NCBI RefSeq assembly: GCF_036711975.1
Contig: NC_091966.1
Location: 1,805,501-1,869,500 of the forward strand
Reading direction: 5' to 3'
Source: Onthophagus taurus
Lineage: Eukaryota; Arthropoda; Insecta; Coleoptera; Scarabaeidae
Length of the DNA stretch: 64,000 nt
Below the pieces are notes generated by a model. The model was not told the DNA's origin. It worked only from the letters and a program-made list of their open reading frames with translations, and did no database searches. This document shows, piece by piece, positions 38,246-47,862 of the stretch (its first letter is position 1; each line of letters begins with the position of its first letter). The translations under genes were made by a program, and so were the position numbers.

Positions 38246-38642
38246 AACTTAGAACCTTAAACAATTTGTGTTAAAATCTTTAATATGAATGCATTTTATC
38301 AACCAACTTGAATTTATTATTAATGAAAATATTACTTTTGGATGATATCAACTTTACGTCATGTTTATGAGTAATGTAGAATATTTAAAATGAAGGAATT
38401 TTTAGCCTGTTAAACAATTCTGCTTGACTTTTTATTCATTTTATGTCCATCTATATGTTCTAATTATTAAATGAATTAAACAAACTAAAATATTGTTAAT
38501 AAATATATATTTCTAAATACACAATTAATACAATTTTTGGCTATTAGAGTACATACAATAAATAACATATAAAATAAATAATTTAAATTCACAAATAAAT
38601 AATAATAACACTCATATATCACATTGTTAAAGAATAAGTTCA
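38246..38642. other. AT-rich 3' flank of gene C
   Basis: No gene was found. A plus-strand TTTATT at 38431-38436 gives a minus-strand AATAAA that could serve as gene C's polyadenylation signal, about 270 bp past the stop. The rest is low-complexity AATAAATA-type sequence. Confidence 0.4.
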
Positions 38643-38667
38643 GTACATAACTCACAGAGTTGACACT
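38643..38667 (-). promoter_or_regulatory. Conserved 3'-UTR stem-loop of gene C
   Basis: The plus strand reads GTACATAACTCACAGAGTTG followed by ACACT, the counterpart of 32225-32249 after gene B. AACTC-ACA-GAGTT can fold as a short hairpin. Confidence 0.45.
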
Positions 38668-38702
38668 AAATTCAAAATCGATTTCCTAGTTATTAAGACT
38701 AA

Positions 38703-39253
38703 TTATAAACATTCACATTTCGTTTCGTGTTCAACCGTTATATGTTTCATGACCCTTCCCTTTGCAAGATAGACTTCAAGTACCATTTCCTCCATTTCGG
38801 AATCGATGGCTTTGCATCGCTTTTCATTTCCTCTAAAACCAATTTTTTCGGGACATTTTCTAACAACAACTCCTTGTGGCGTCACCTTTAATAAAATTAA
38901 AAAAAATTGAAGGTTATTTTCGTCTCATTTTTTAGTCGGCAATAAACTTACATTTCGCGCACTTATTTCTTTAATATCTTTTAAAGCCCTTGCGGAAACA
39001 AGCGTGTAGTATGGTTCAGGTGATTTCATGAAATTTTCGTATCTGCTCCTCGTTTTCAAAAATAGCGTTTTCTAAACAACAAGTAATTAAAGTAAGAATA
39101 GAAAGTAAGATAAGAGTGTAAATGAAAATTAGTTTAAAAATTATTACTTACCATTGAAGAATTTGGTATATCGTTTCCGCTTAATGGTGCAGCTTTGGCG
39201 TATAAAACACAGCATAAAAGAGTGGCGAACAATACACTGATTGTAAGATGCAT
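38703..39253 (-). CDS. Gene C: secreted cysteine-poor PDGF/VEGF-like protein, 134 aa (3 exons)
   Basis: Minus-strand exons are 39253-39152, 39071-38952 and 38885-38703, with introns of 80 and 66 bp, GTAAGT donors and AG acceptors in phase 0. Residues 1-22 (MHLTISVLFATLLCCVLYAK, then AA) are a signal peptide. Exon 2 has RYENFMKSPEPYYTLVSARA, which can be laid against the CxPxxTLV strand of vertebrate VEGFs with Pro in place of the first cysteine. Exon 3 has VTPQGVVVRKC, then C after 12 residues, then TVEHETKCECL. Between the second cysteine and the final CxC are 32 residues, close to VEGF. It is the closest paralogue of gene B, sharing SSM at the exon 1 end, VTPQGVVV, CPEKIGF, LA+GRVMK, and matching promoter and 3' UTR. 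It probably arose by recent duplication, with Sat4 now between the two. Confidence 0.82.
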
Positions 39254-39354
39254 TTTAAAAAAAAAACGTTGTTTGGACAGTCGAAGAAGTGTCTATATAG
39301 TTGTTTTCACCTCTGATTGTTCAAAGAGAATGAAGTGACCAAGAGAAATATCCC

Positions 39355-39398
39355 GTATAAATACTGTACGTCGTTTACGATAAAAAAAGTTTGTGGTT
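39355..39398 (-). promoter_or_regulatory. Gene C core promoter: TATA box and conserved upstream block
   Basis: The minus strand has GTATTTATAC (39364-39355) about 105 bp before the ATG, followed by GGGATATT. Upstream are CGTAAACGACGTAC and AACCACAAAC (AACCACA at 39398-39392), in the same order as in gene B. Confidence 0.5.
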
Positions 39399-39599
39399 GT
39401 AGAGAGGAAGGAGTTAGCCAGCCTAGTCATACAGTGTTGTTACGCAATGTGGGTAAATTTTAAAAATATATATCCTAGCCTTTTGATGTAAAAATAAAAA
39501 ATGATAAGATTTTATTTATAAAGAATATACCACAAATTGAGAAGGATAAAGTTAATGAGTTATTTATAGTGTATCTTGAAAGTTAAATAAAGTTTTTAA

Positions 39600-42558
39600 T
39601 ACGGCTAAACCTAAATGTTTCTAGTTCTAAGTGTAATGTTAGTTCTAGTGACAGTGGTAGGTAGCGCTAGATAGCATAAGATAACACTATGATGCATTTT
39701 TTTTATTGCACTAAAACTGGAACAAGAACTAGAACTTCTAGTCACTAAGGACGGCTAAACCCGAATGATTCTAGTTCTAGTGTTAGTTCTAGTGATAATG
39801 TTAGTGTAAAACTAGAACTAACACTAGACCTAGAACTGGAAACATTCGGGTATAGTTCTAGTTTTACACTAACACTATCATTAGAACTAACACAAGACCT
39901 AGAACTAGAATCATTCGGGTTTAGCCGTCTTTAGAGACGTGTGGCTAAACCCGAATGTTTCTAGTTCTAGGTCTAGTGTTAGTTCTAGTTTTACACTAAC
40001 ACTATCATTAGAACTAACACAAGATCTAGAACTAGAATCATTCGGGTTTAGCCGTCTTTAGAGACGTGCGGCTAAACCCGAATGCTTCTAGTTCTAGGTC
40101 TAGTGTTAGTTCTAGTTTTACACTAACACTGTCACTAGAACTAACAGAAGACCTAGAACTAGAATCATTCGGGTTTAGCCGTCTTTAGAGACGTGCGGCT
40201 AAACCCGAATGTTTCTAGTTCTAGGTCTAGTGTTAGTTCAAGTTTTACACTAACACTATCATTAGAACTAACACAAGATCTAGAACTAGAATCATTCGGG
40301 TTTAGCCGTCTTTAGAGACGTGCGGCTAAACTCGAATGTTTCTAGTTCTAGGTCTAGTGTTAATTCTAGTTTTACACTAACACTGTCACTAGAACTAACA
40401 CAAGATCTAGAACTAGAATCATTCGGGTTTAGCCGTCTTTAGAGACGTGCGGCTAAACTCGAATGTTTCTAGTTCTAGGTCTAGTGTTAATTCTAGTTTT
40501 ACACTAACACTGTCACTAGAACTAACACAAGATCTAGAACTAGAATCATTCGGGTTTAGCCGTCTTTAGAGACGTGCGGCTAAACTCGAATGTTTCTAGT
40601 TCTAGGTCTAGTGTTAATTCTAGTTTTACACTAACACTGTCACTAGAACTAACACAAGATCTAGAACTAGAATCATTCGGGTTTAGCCGTCTTTAGAGAC
40701 GTGCGGCTAAACTCGAATGTTTCTAGTTCTAGGTCTAGTGTTAATTCTAGTTTTACACTAACACTGTCACTAGAACTAACACAAGATCTAGAACTAGAAT
40801 CATTCGGGTTTAGCCGTCTTTAGAGACGTGCGGCTAAACCCGAATGTTTCTAGTTCTAGGTCTAGTGTTAGTTCTAGTTTTACACTAACACTATCATTAG
40901 AACTAACACAAGATCTAGAACTAGAATCATTCGGGTTTAGCCGTCTTTAGAGACGTGCGGCTAAACCCGAATGTTTCTAGTTCTAGGTCTAGTGTTAGTT
41001 CTAGTTTTACACTAACACTATCATTAGAACTAACACAAGATCTAGAACTAGAATCATTCTGGTTTAGCCGTCTTTAGAGACGTGCGGCTAAACCCAAATT
41101 ATTCTAGAATTCTAGAACCCTAATGTTTTTAGTTCTAGGTCTAGTGTTAGTTCTAGTTTTACACTAACACTGTCACTAGAACTAACACAAGACCTAGAAC
41201 TAGAATCATTCAGGTTTAGCCGTCTTTAGAGACGTGCGGCTAAACCTGAATGTTTCTAGTTCTAGGTCTAGTGTTAATTCTAGTTTTACACTAACACTGT
41301 CACTAGAACTAACACAAGACCTAGAACTAGAATCATTCGGGTTTAGCCGTCTTTAGAGACGTGTGGCTAAACCCGAATGTTTCTAGTTGTAGGTCTAGTG
41401 TTAGTTCTAGTTTTACACTAACACTGTCACTAGAACTAACAGAAGACCTAGAACTAGAATCATTCGGGTTTAGCCGTCTTTAGAGACGTGCGGCTAAACC
41501 CGAATGTTTCTAGTTCTAGGTCTAGTGTTAGTTCAAGTTTTACACTAATACTATCATTAGAACTAACACAAGATCTAGAACTAGAATCATTCGGGTTTAG
41601 CCGTCTTTAGAGACGTGCGGCTAAACCCGAATGTTTCTAGTTCTAGGTCTAGTGTTAGTTCTAGTTTTACACTAACACTGTCACTAGAACTAACACAAGA
41701 CCTAGAACTAGAATCATTCAGGTTTAGCCGTCTTTAGAGACGTGCGGCTAAACCTGAATGTTTCTAGTTCTAGGTCTAGTGTTAATTCTAGTTTTACACT
41801 AACACTGTCACTAGAACTAACACAAGACCTAGAACTAGAATCATTCGGGTTTAGCCGTCTTTATAGACGTGTGGCTAAACCCGAATGTTTCTAGTTCTAG
41901 GTCTAGTGTTAGTTCTAGTTTTACACTAACACTATCATTAGAACTAACACAAGATCTAGAACTAGAATCATTCGGGTTTAGCCGTCTTTAGAGACGTGCG
42001 GCTAAACCCGAATGTTTGTAGTTTTAGGTCTCGTGTTAGTTCTAGTTTTAAATATTGTTTAGCGTTAGATAGTGGTATATTTTTATTGAAAGAAAAGTAG
42101 AACTAACACTAGACCTGGAACCAGAAACATTCGGATTTAGCCGCACGTCTCTAAAGACGGCTAAACCCGAATGATTCTAGTTCTAGGTCTTGTGTTAGTT
42201 CTAGTGATAGTGTTAGTGTAAAATTAGAACTAACACTAGAACTAGAAACATTCGGGTTTAGCCACACGCCTCTAAAGACAGCTAAACCCGAACGATTCTA
42301 GTTCTAGGTCTAGTTTTTGGTTCTAGTTTTACACCAATACTATGACTACAACTAACACTATCATTAGAACTAACACAAGACCTAGAACTAGAATCATTCG
42401 GGTTTAGCCGTCTTTAGAGACGTGTGGCTAAACCCGAATGTTTCTAGTTCTAGGTCTAGTGTTATTTCTATAGTGATATCTTATGCTAACTAGCGCTACC
42501 TACCATTGTCACTAGAACTAACATTAGACCTAGAACTAAAAACATTCAGATTAAACCG
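39600..42558. repeat. Array of 127-bp self-complementary hairpin units, about 20 copies
   Basis: TTTAGCCGTCTTTAGAGACG recurs every 127 bp (for example 40048, 40175 and 40302). Each unit starts GGCTAAACCCGAATG and ends CATTCGGGTTTAGCC. In between, CTAGTTCTAGGTCTAGTGTT pairs with its near-complement on the other side of the central TTTTACACTAACAC. Every monomer is therefore a long imperfect hairpin, itself built from TCTAGT-like hexamers. The linker GTCTTTAGAGAC is also a palindrome. Edge units at 39600-39900 and 42040-42560 are rearranged. Related pieces occur at 59386-59612 and about 26615-26700. Confidence 0.96.
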
Positions 42559-42564
42559 TCTTAA

Positions 42565-42996
42565 AAGAATACGGCACGCCAGGTGGCATTCGACAAGACG
42601 AGAGTCTCAGCCCATTTTTATTCAACTTATTAATGGACAAAATAATACAGGAAGTGATAACTTTAAACCTAGAATACACAACTGACCCAAAAAAATTTGC
42701 CTAAATTGCTACGCTAACGATCGCGACGCTGCGATAATTGGCAATTCAGAGGATAACCTAAAAGACAACTACACAAGTTCTACCAAGCTTTGTATCCTGC
42801 AAAAACTAAATGTAAGCTGGAATTTTTCTACTTGGACGTGTACATCTCAAGCACTCATGATCCCCCAAAGAATCTGAGAAGCAATATCAACAAAGCGTCT
42901 GCAATTACGGGCTGTCTAGGAAATACTATTTCTTCGAACAAATTCATGCATATACAAGACCCAATTATCACTAATACAAGAAGATACATATAAAAC
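42565..42996 (+). pseudogene. LINE reverse transcriptase fossil
   Basis: Fragments in shifting plus-strand frames match non-LTR reverse transcriptase in order. GTPGGIRQDESLSPFLFNLL and MDKIIQEV (42573 on) correspond to the G-RQGCPLSP-LFN motif. NCYANDRDAAIIGNSEDNL (about 42705) corresponds to the YADD box, here changed to YAND. FYLDVYISSTHDPPKNLRSN and INKASAITGCLGNTI (about 42829) correspond to the post-RT YLG...INKA...CL block. Stops and shifts are frequent and no endonuclease part is attached. It starts directly at the edge of the hairpin array. The family may be RTE- or Jockey-like; the clade is not settled. Confidence 0.75.
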
Positions 42997-43379
42997 TAAG
43001 AATTTGTTAATAGTAACAGAAATGAAGACCCAAATGGGATAGAATTAAAAACCCCAACGTCACAGACCAATGTGAGATGGAGAAGAGATTTTGGCACAAA
43101 CGGCTGCCAAAAATTGTGCACAAATAACTCGCCCAGAATCAGACCACCAATGAGATGCAGAGACTAGCGGTTAACTTCTTGGGAGATGACTACTAGCTCA
43201 TCAACTCCGACACGCTGATTGCAGAACTTCGCTGACAGGGAGCTGTTTCATAACATCGTCTTATTCAGACGTCGAGACATCCTGTGCTTTATTCAGTCAC
43301 TTTATAATGTAGCAAAAACCGAGCCGTAACGCTCACTTTCGCAAAGCTCGTTCTGACTCTATGATGATGTTCTCTCGTG

Positions 43380-43640
43380 TTTCTGAAACTTGTCTAAATG
43401 ATTGGAAACTATTCCAGTTTGTTCAAAATGATTCAAAACTGCAATTAAATAGCCCAAAATAAGTTTTTAACATTACCTAATTGTTCAAAATGATTGAAAA
43501 TTAATTTGGTACTCATTGAAAACATGTCTAAATGATTCTGAACTAATTCAAAGCTGTTCCAAGTTGTTCGAAATGATGAAAAATTAATTAAAACTTGCCT
43601 GAATAGTTTTTGAAGTAATTCATTATTATCAGGTTGTTCA
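43380..43640. repeat. TTCAAAATGATT short tandem repeats
   Basis: Units of about 25-60 bp built on GTTCAAAATGATTGAAAA, GTCTAAATGATT and AACTAATTC recur imperfectly. The same motifs make up the 267-bp repeats around 59615-60171 and 62288-62780, so this is a diverged member of that family. Confidence 0.7.
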
Positions 43641-44427
43641 AAATATATACAAATATATACAAGTATAGACATATACAAAGAATGTAAAAAAAGAATAAAA
43701 TATTAATGTCAATTTTTAATTGTCTTAATCATTAAATTGCCATTTCTGTTGGTAAGATAAATGGACCTATCTGTTTATCAATAAGATTATATCTAATGTT
43801 GATGTTTGCTTGTTCTTGTCTAATAAAAATTTTAGAACATTTTTACAACATAACATGAAGAGACCCAACATTTTTTTAATTATTCATTAATTTTTATCTC
43901 TCATTTCCCCTCTTTTACCATAACCCGTTCATGTTTCAACAAGATTGCTTTTTGATAGACCAAATGACTCCGTCGGAGAAACCAACAAAGTAATTACATC
44001 TTCGTGGATTCCCGGTGGGGAATCCCGGCACCACCCATCTTTTCTTTATGACATATAAACCTCCTACTTTATTAATAAATACCTCGATATAAACAATTAA
44101 ATTTTTTTTAAAGAAAATTTTTGGTTTTTTAATAAAAATTCTAATTATTGAAAGGTTCGCGTGAAAGTTTTCCTTTCATCGAAATGAAACATCATCTGAA
44201 TATATTAAGTCAATTGTTTCTTAAGAATTCGATCATGACTAAGTCGTCAGGACACAGGAAGTGAATTTCAACAAATAAAGAAATTAAATTATTTAGTCCT
44301 TTTATTGCACAAATTTTAAATACAATTAATTGAAATAATAAAAATATATAATAAATAAATATTCTTAAAACAAATATCACATTTTAACTTATAAACTAAT
44401 TAATTCATCTAATAGGAGTTAAACAGT
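43641..44427. other. AT-rich 3' flank of gene D
   Basis: No gene is visible. A minus-strand AATAAA (44306-44301) lies about 120 bp past gene D's stop and fits as its polyadenylation signal. Near 44010-44030 is an inverted GGATTCCC...GGGAATCC in an otherwise AT-rich stretch. Confidence 0.45.
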
Positions 44428-44934
44428 TTAAGGTTTACAGTCGCACTTAGTGTGTTCTACAGTGTGTATTTTATGCATTTTATTAACTGGTTTATTTCCG
44501 GTCATTACTGTAAAATTTATTTCAATGGTAATTTTTCTTTCTTCAATACTTTTACAAACAAAAGTTTTATTAGAAAATACAATTTCTTTGTGGCAACGGC
44601 GTAGTACAACTCCTTTTGGGATCACCTAAAACATTTATACCATTATTATAATAATATTGATTATTAATGAATCAAAACCTACATCGATTGTATTATTCAA
44701 AAATGTTCTTGTTGAAATCAAAGTCAAAGGTGGTTCGGGATTCTCCAAGAAATCAGAATACATTTTTACAGCACTTCTAAATTTTATAATCTATATAAAA
44801 AAAAAATTATTATTAAATATTATTATATTTAAAAAAAAAATTGTAATTACCTTTTCTTTATGAGACTCCGTTGGTGCACATTGTATAGTCGATATTAAGA
44901 AAAAGATTACAAGAATGATCGGGATGGAATTCAT
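44428..44934 (-). CDS. Gene D: secreted cysteine-poor PDGF/VEGF-like protein, 129 aa (3 exons)
   Basis: Minus-strand exons are 44934-44851, 44790-44683 and 44625-44428, with introns of 60 and 57 bp, donors GTAATT and GTAGGT, AG acceptors, phase 0. Residues 1-20 (MNSIPIILVIFFLISTIQCA) are a signal peptide. Exon 2 has VKMYSDFLENPEPPLTLIST, parallel to YENFMKSPEPYYTLVSA of gene C. Exon 3 has VIPKGVVLRRC, C after 12 residues, then TVEHTKCDCKP, the most VEGF-like ending of the four. Candidate N-glycosylation sites are NNT, NKT and NFT. It is about as far from B and C as a separate paralogue would be and lacks their 3' motif. A TATTTAAG sequence lies about 100 bp upstream, immediately followed by a palindromic insertion (45049-45181). 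Confidence 0.8.
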
Positions 44935-45048
44935 GATATCACAGTTGAAATAAAAGATCTAAATGATTGGTCGTCTCGAGCTGTGAAGGACTCCGAAAGA
45001 GAAGTGAGTTTCGAACGGTTTTTGATGTTCTTAAATACACGACTTACT

Positions 45049-45181
45049 CCCACTTTTACCACCTCTAGATAAATTTAACCGATAGATAATTACCATGGTT
45101 ACAGCGGTTTTAAGCGCTCTCATTGGCTAAGAGCACCAATTTATCTATCGGTTAAATTTATCAAGAGGCGGTAAAAGTGGG
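45049..45181. mobile_element. 133-bp foldback element (MITE-like) just upstream of gene D
   Basis: The left arm begins CCCACTTTTACCACCTCTAG and continues ATAAATTTAACCGATAGAT. The right arm is its reverse complement, ending GGCGGTAAAAGTGGG. The arms are about 41 bp with two mismatches and a loop of about 50 bp. No convincing target-site duplication is visible. It sits about 10 bp beyond gene D's TATA-like sequence. Confidence 0.75.
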
Positions 45182-45834
45182 CCTTTCTACGTCACCGGAA
45201 TATTCGTGGTAAAGAATAAACGAGTGCACATTTAATTGCGGTTGATATCTTTTTTATAAGAAATATTTTTACACTTAATGTTAAGTTTGATAAGTACGCA
45301 TAGGACAGATCCGGAACCATTCAGGATATAAATAAGCTTTAACATCTAAAATTAATTTTATTTATTCGTAAGGGAGAAGTAAAATTTAAATATAAAGTTT
45401 ATAACTCTACATAAATTAATAATAAATAATGTAGGTAATTTATATGGCCTCTTAAATCTAAACATGTTTGTGTTAATCCTAGGTTAATTCTACCTTGTTA
45501 GTTGAGATGGCTAGCAAAGTTCAGTTACAAATGTTACAATAGAGTTCCTATTCAGATGTAGATAAAATAGCATTTATTGCATCTATCTTATTCTGAAGTC
45601 TTAACGTTTCAATTAGTAATTCCAATAATCTATTCATAGAAATAAAGAGAATCTTTAAAATAATTCTTATATGTATAGATGTGGAATCCAATACAGTGAG
45701 CATAATTTCCTAATAAGATAGTTTTTCGTTACTTAGGACACTTAGTAAAGTATGTCCAATGCATGGAAATATTGCATGAAACTGTATATGTCGATGCTCT
45801 CCTATGCTAGCAAACAAGAAAGTCACTCTAATAA
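45182..45834. other. Spacer, no recognised feature
   Basis: AT-rich sequence without convincing coding frames. It may include decayed 5' parts of the LINE fossil that becomes recognisable at 45835. Confidence 0.4.
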
Positions 45835-46330
45835 GGTTCTTATATTATATTAATGTGTATGCCCTCACTGAAGAAAAAACATAAAGCCATGACATAAAAA
45901 TCATAATTGGAGACCTCAACGCAAAAATAGGAAAGGAGCAAAAGTACCACGAATAGATAGGAAACAACTTTCACTAGAAAAGAAATGAAAACGGAGTGCG
46001 GGTGGTAAATTTTCAGCCCGAAAGGATCTGGTAATGGGAAGGACTTTATTTGAAAGAAAAAACTTACATGAAACAATTTGGGTATTTCTCAACGAAAAGA
46101 AAGCGATTGGTTTGACACCGATTGTAACAGAATAAGACGAATAACAGCATGGATAAAAAAAAGGTGAGAAAGGTGGCGAAACGAATCGAGAATACTCTAC
46201 GGAGGATTACTACTACTATTAAACAGACCAAGTATGGCCGTGGAGAATCAGAACAGGAAGCATCAACCCTAGCAAAGATCAAATAAGTCGAAGAATTAGA
46301 GTAAAAATTGTAATATCACATGGTAAAAAT
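45835..46330 (+). pseudogene. LINE apurinic-type endonuclease fossil
   Basis: Plus-strand frames give NVYALTEEKT, HDIKIIIGDLNAKIGKEQ, IGNNFH, NENGVRVVNF and then LVMGRTLFERKNLHETIW. This is the order GDxNAKxG, N-NG-xL-xF, T-F and HxxTW of LINE endonucleases such as RTE types. Several in-frame stops and at least one frameshift break it. No reverse transcriptase follows; the foldback element at 46343 begins directly after. It is not the 5' half of the RT fossil at 42565, which lies on the wrong side for that. Confidence 0.75.
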
Positions 46331-46342
46331 AACTCTAATGTA

Positions 46343-47001
46343 CAGGGTGTCCAAATATCGATGGGTTTGCAGGGTATCTCAGTTAATATGAAAGATAGAA
46401 AGTTGCGGCTTTCGCGAACCTGAGCTACTTTTTTGTGAAACTTACAATGGCGCAAACCAAATTTTCATAGCCCTCTTCGTTTTTGATATACAGGGAGTGT
46501 TTGAAATTTACGATTTTCAGACACCTCCTGTATCTCGGCTATCCGCAAACTTAGTAAAAAAGTAAAAACGGATTCTAATAGATTTTTTCACGTAGAATCC
46601 AATGGTGCACGTAGAATTTTTCTAGTCATCACGGTTTTTGAGTTATAAACACAACTCAAATACTGAATACTCAACTTCTAAAATACTTAACTCTTTATAA
46701 CTCAAAAACCGTGATGACTAAAAAAATTCTACGTGCACCATTGGATTCTACGTGAAAAAATCTATTAGAATCCGTTTTTACTTTTTTACTAAGTTTGCGG
46801 ATAGCCAAGATACGGGAGGTGTCTGAAAATCGTAAATTTTGAAACACTCCCTGTATATCAAAAACGAAGAGGGCTATGAAAATTTGGTTTGCGCCATTGT
46901 AAGTTTCACAAAAAAGTAGCTCAGGTTCGCGAAAGTCGCAACTTTCTATCTTTCATAATAACTGAGATACCCTGCAAACCCATCGAAATTTGGACACCCT
47001 G
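46343..47001. mobile_element. 659-bp foldback element with arms of about 300 bp, TA flanks
   Basis: The left end is TA-CAGGGTGTCCAAAT and the right end is ATTTGGACACCCTG-TA. The arms mirror each other with only a few mismatches from the ends to the centre near 46675 (AACTCAAATACTGAATACTC loop region). There is no coding capacity. TA target duplication and CAGGGTG-type ends fit a Tc1/mariner-mobilised MITE. Confidence 0.92.
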
Positions 47002-47003
47002 TA

Positions 47004-47860
47004 CACTATATTGAATATTAATATAGAGTTCATATATTATTCACTTAATAGAATAGTTTTTACAGTTCTCTAAAGGAGAGTTCTTTTTTACTTTTGTTAG
47101 TGAAGTTATGTAACATATAAAACATTAAATTTAACACTAGACGTGCTTCGTAGGCACCGCACTATTTTGCTCGGGATTACTCGTCGGTACCACGTGATCA
47201 TCATGTGGTGTGATACAAGCTAAAATTTAACGGTCATCTACTAAACGAGTCGGAACTCGATAGCGTCTCGAGACCTGATTTACGCGATATAGAAAGAAAG
47301 ACCGATTATTTTTATTTTAATTATGTTTGCCAAAATAAAACATTCATGATGTGAAATTAGTGGAACTTCCGGAAGATTTTACATACAAGTTCCTTGTGAA
47401 GATTGGTAAGTATGTGCAACTTGGTGCAACTATACATATAGGAAACTTATAGAAGACTCATTAGATGCAGTTTTGATGGTGACTCGGTGGAAACTTTAAA
47501 ATGAATTAAGTGTTATATATGTATATAAACAGAATTTAATTTTTTTAAATTTAAGTTATAACAATATATTACAAGTAAAAATAAAAACAAATATTTTATA
47601 ATTTTGATTTTTATTACAAACGTAAAACTTCCCTAAAAAATACTCCACTTCCTATTTAAAATTAACACTAATAAGTGGAAGATACACACTATTTAGTGAA
47701 ATTTACACTGATTAGATTAGAAATGTATCTAATTAGAGTCACGACAACATCTAGTTAGATTACATATAATACACTGTTATAGAGTAACGATTTTACACTA
47801 TTTAATAAACACCATCTTCTCACTATTTAGTGTAAATTTTTAATCTATTCACCTACACTA
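47004..47860. other. AT-rich spacer
   Basis: No gene is apparent. ACACTATTTAGTG-like short motifs recur at 47690-47850, including CACACTATTTAGTGAAATTT and CTCACTATTTAGTGTAAATT, suggesting a decayed repeat. Confidence 0.45.
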
Positions 47861-47862
47861 TA

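Noticed and set aside
39600-42558. Reading the 127-bp array as a CRISPR-like repeat-spacer array
   Set aside because: The whole unit repeats with no variable spacers, and the setting is eukaryotic; it is a hairpin minisatellite.
42565-46330. Joining the RT fossil (42.6 kb) and the endonuclease fossil (45.8 kb) as one LINE
   Set aside because: Both are on the plus strand, but the endonuclease lies downstream of the RT, the reverse of LINE order, with gene D between them.
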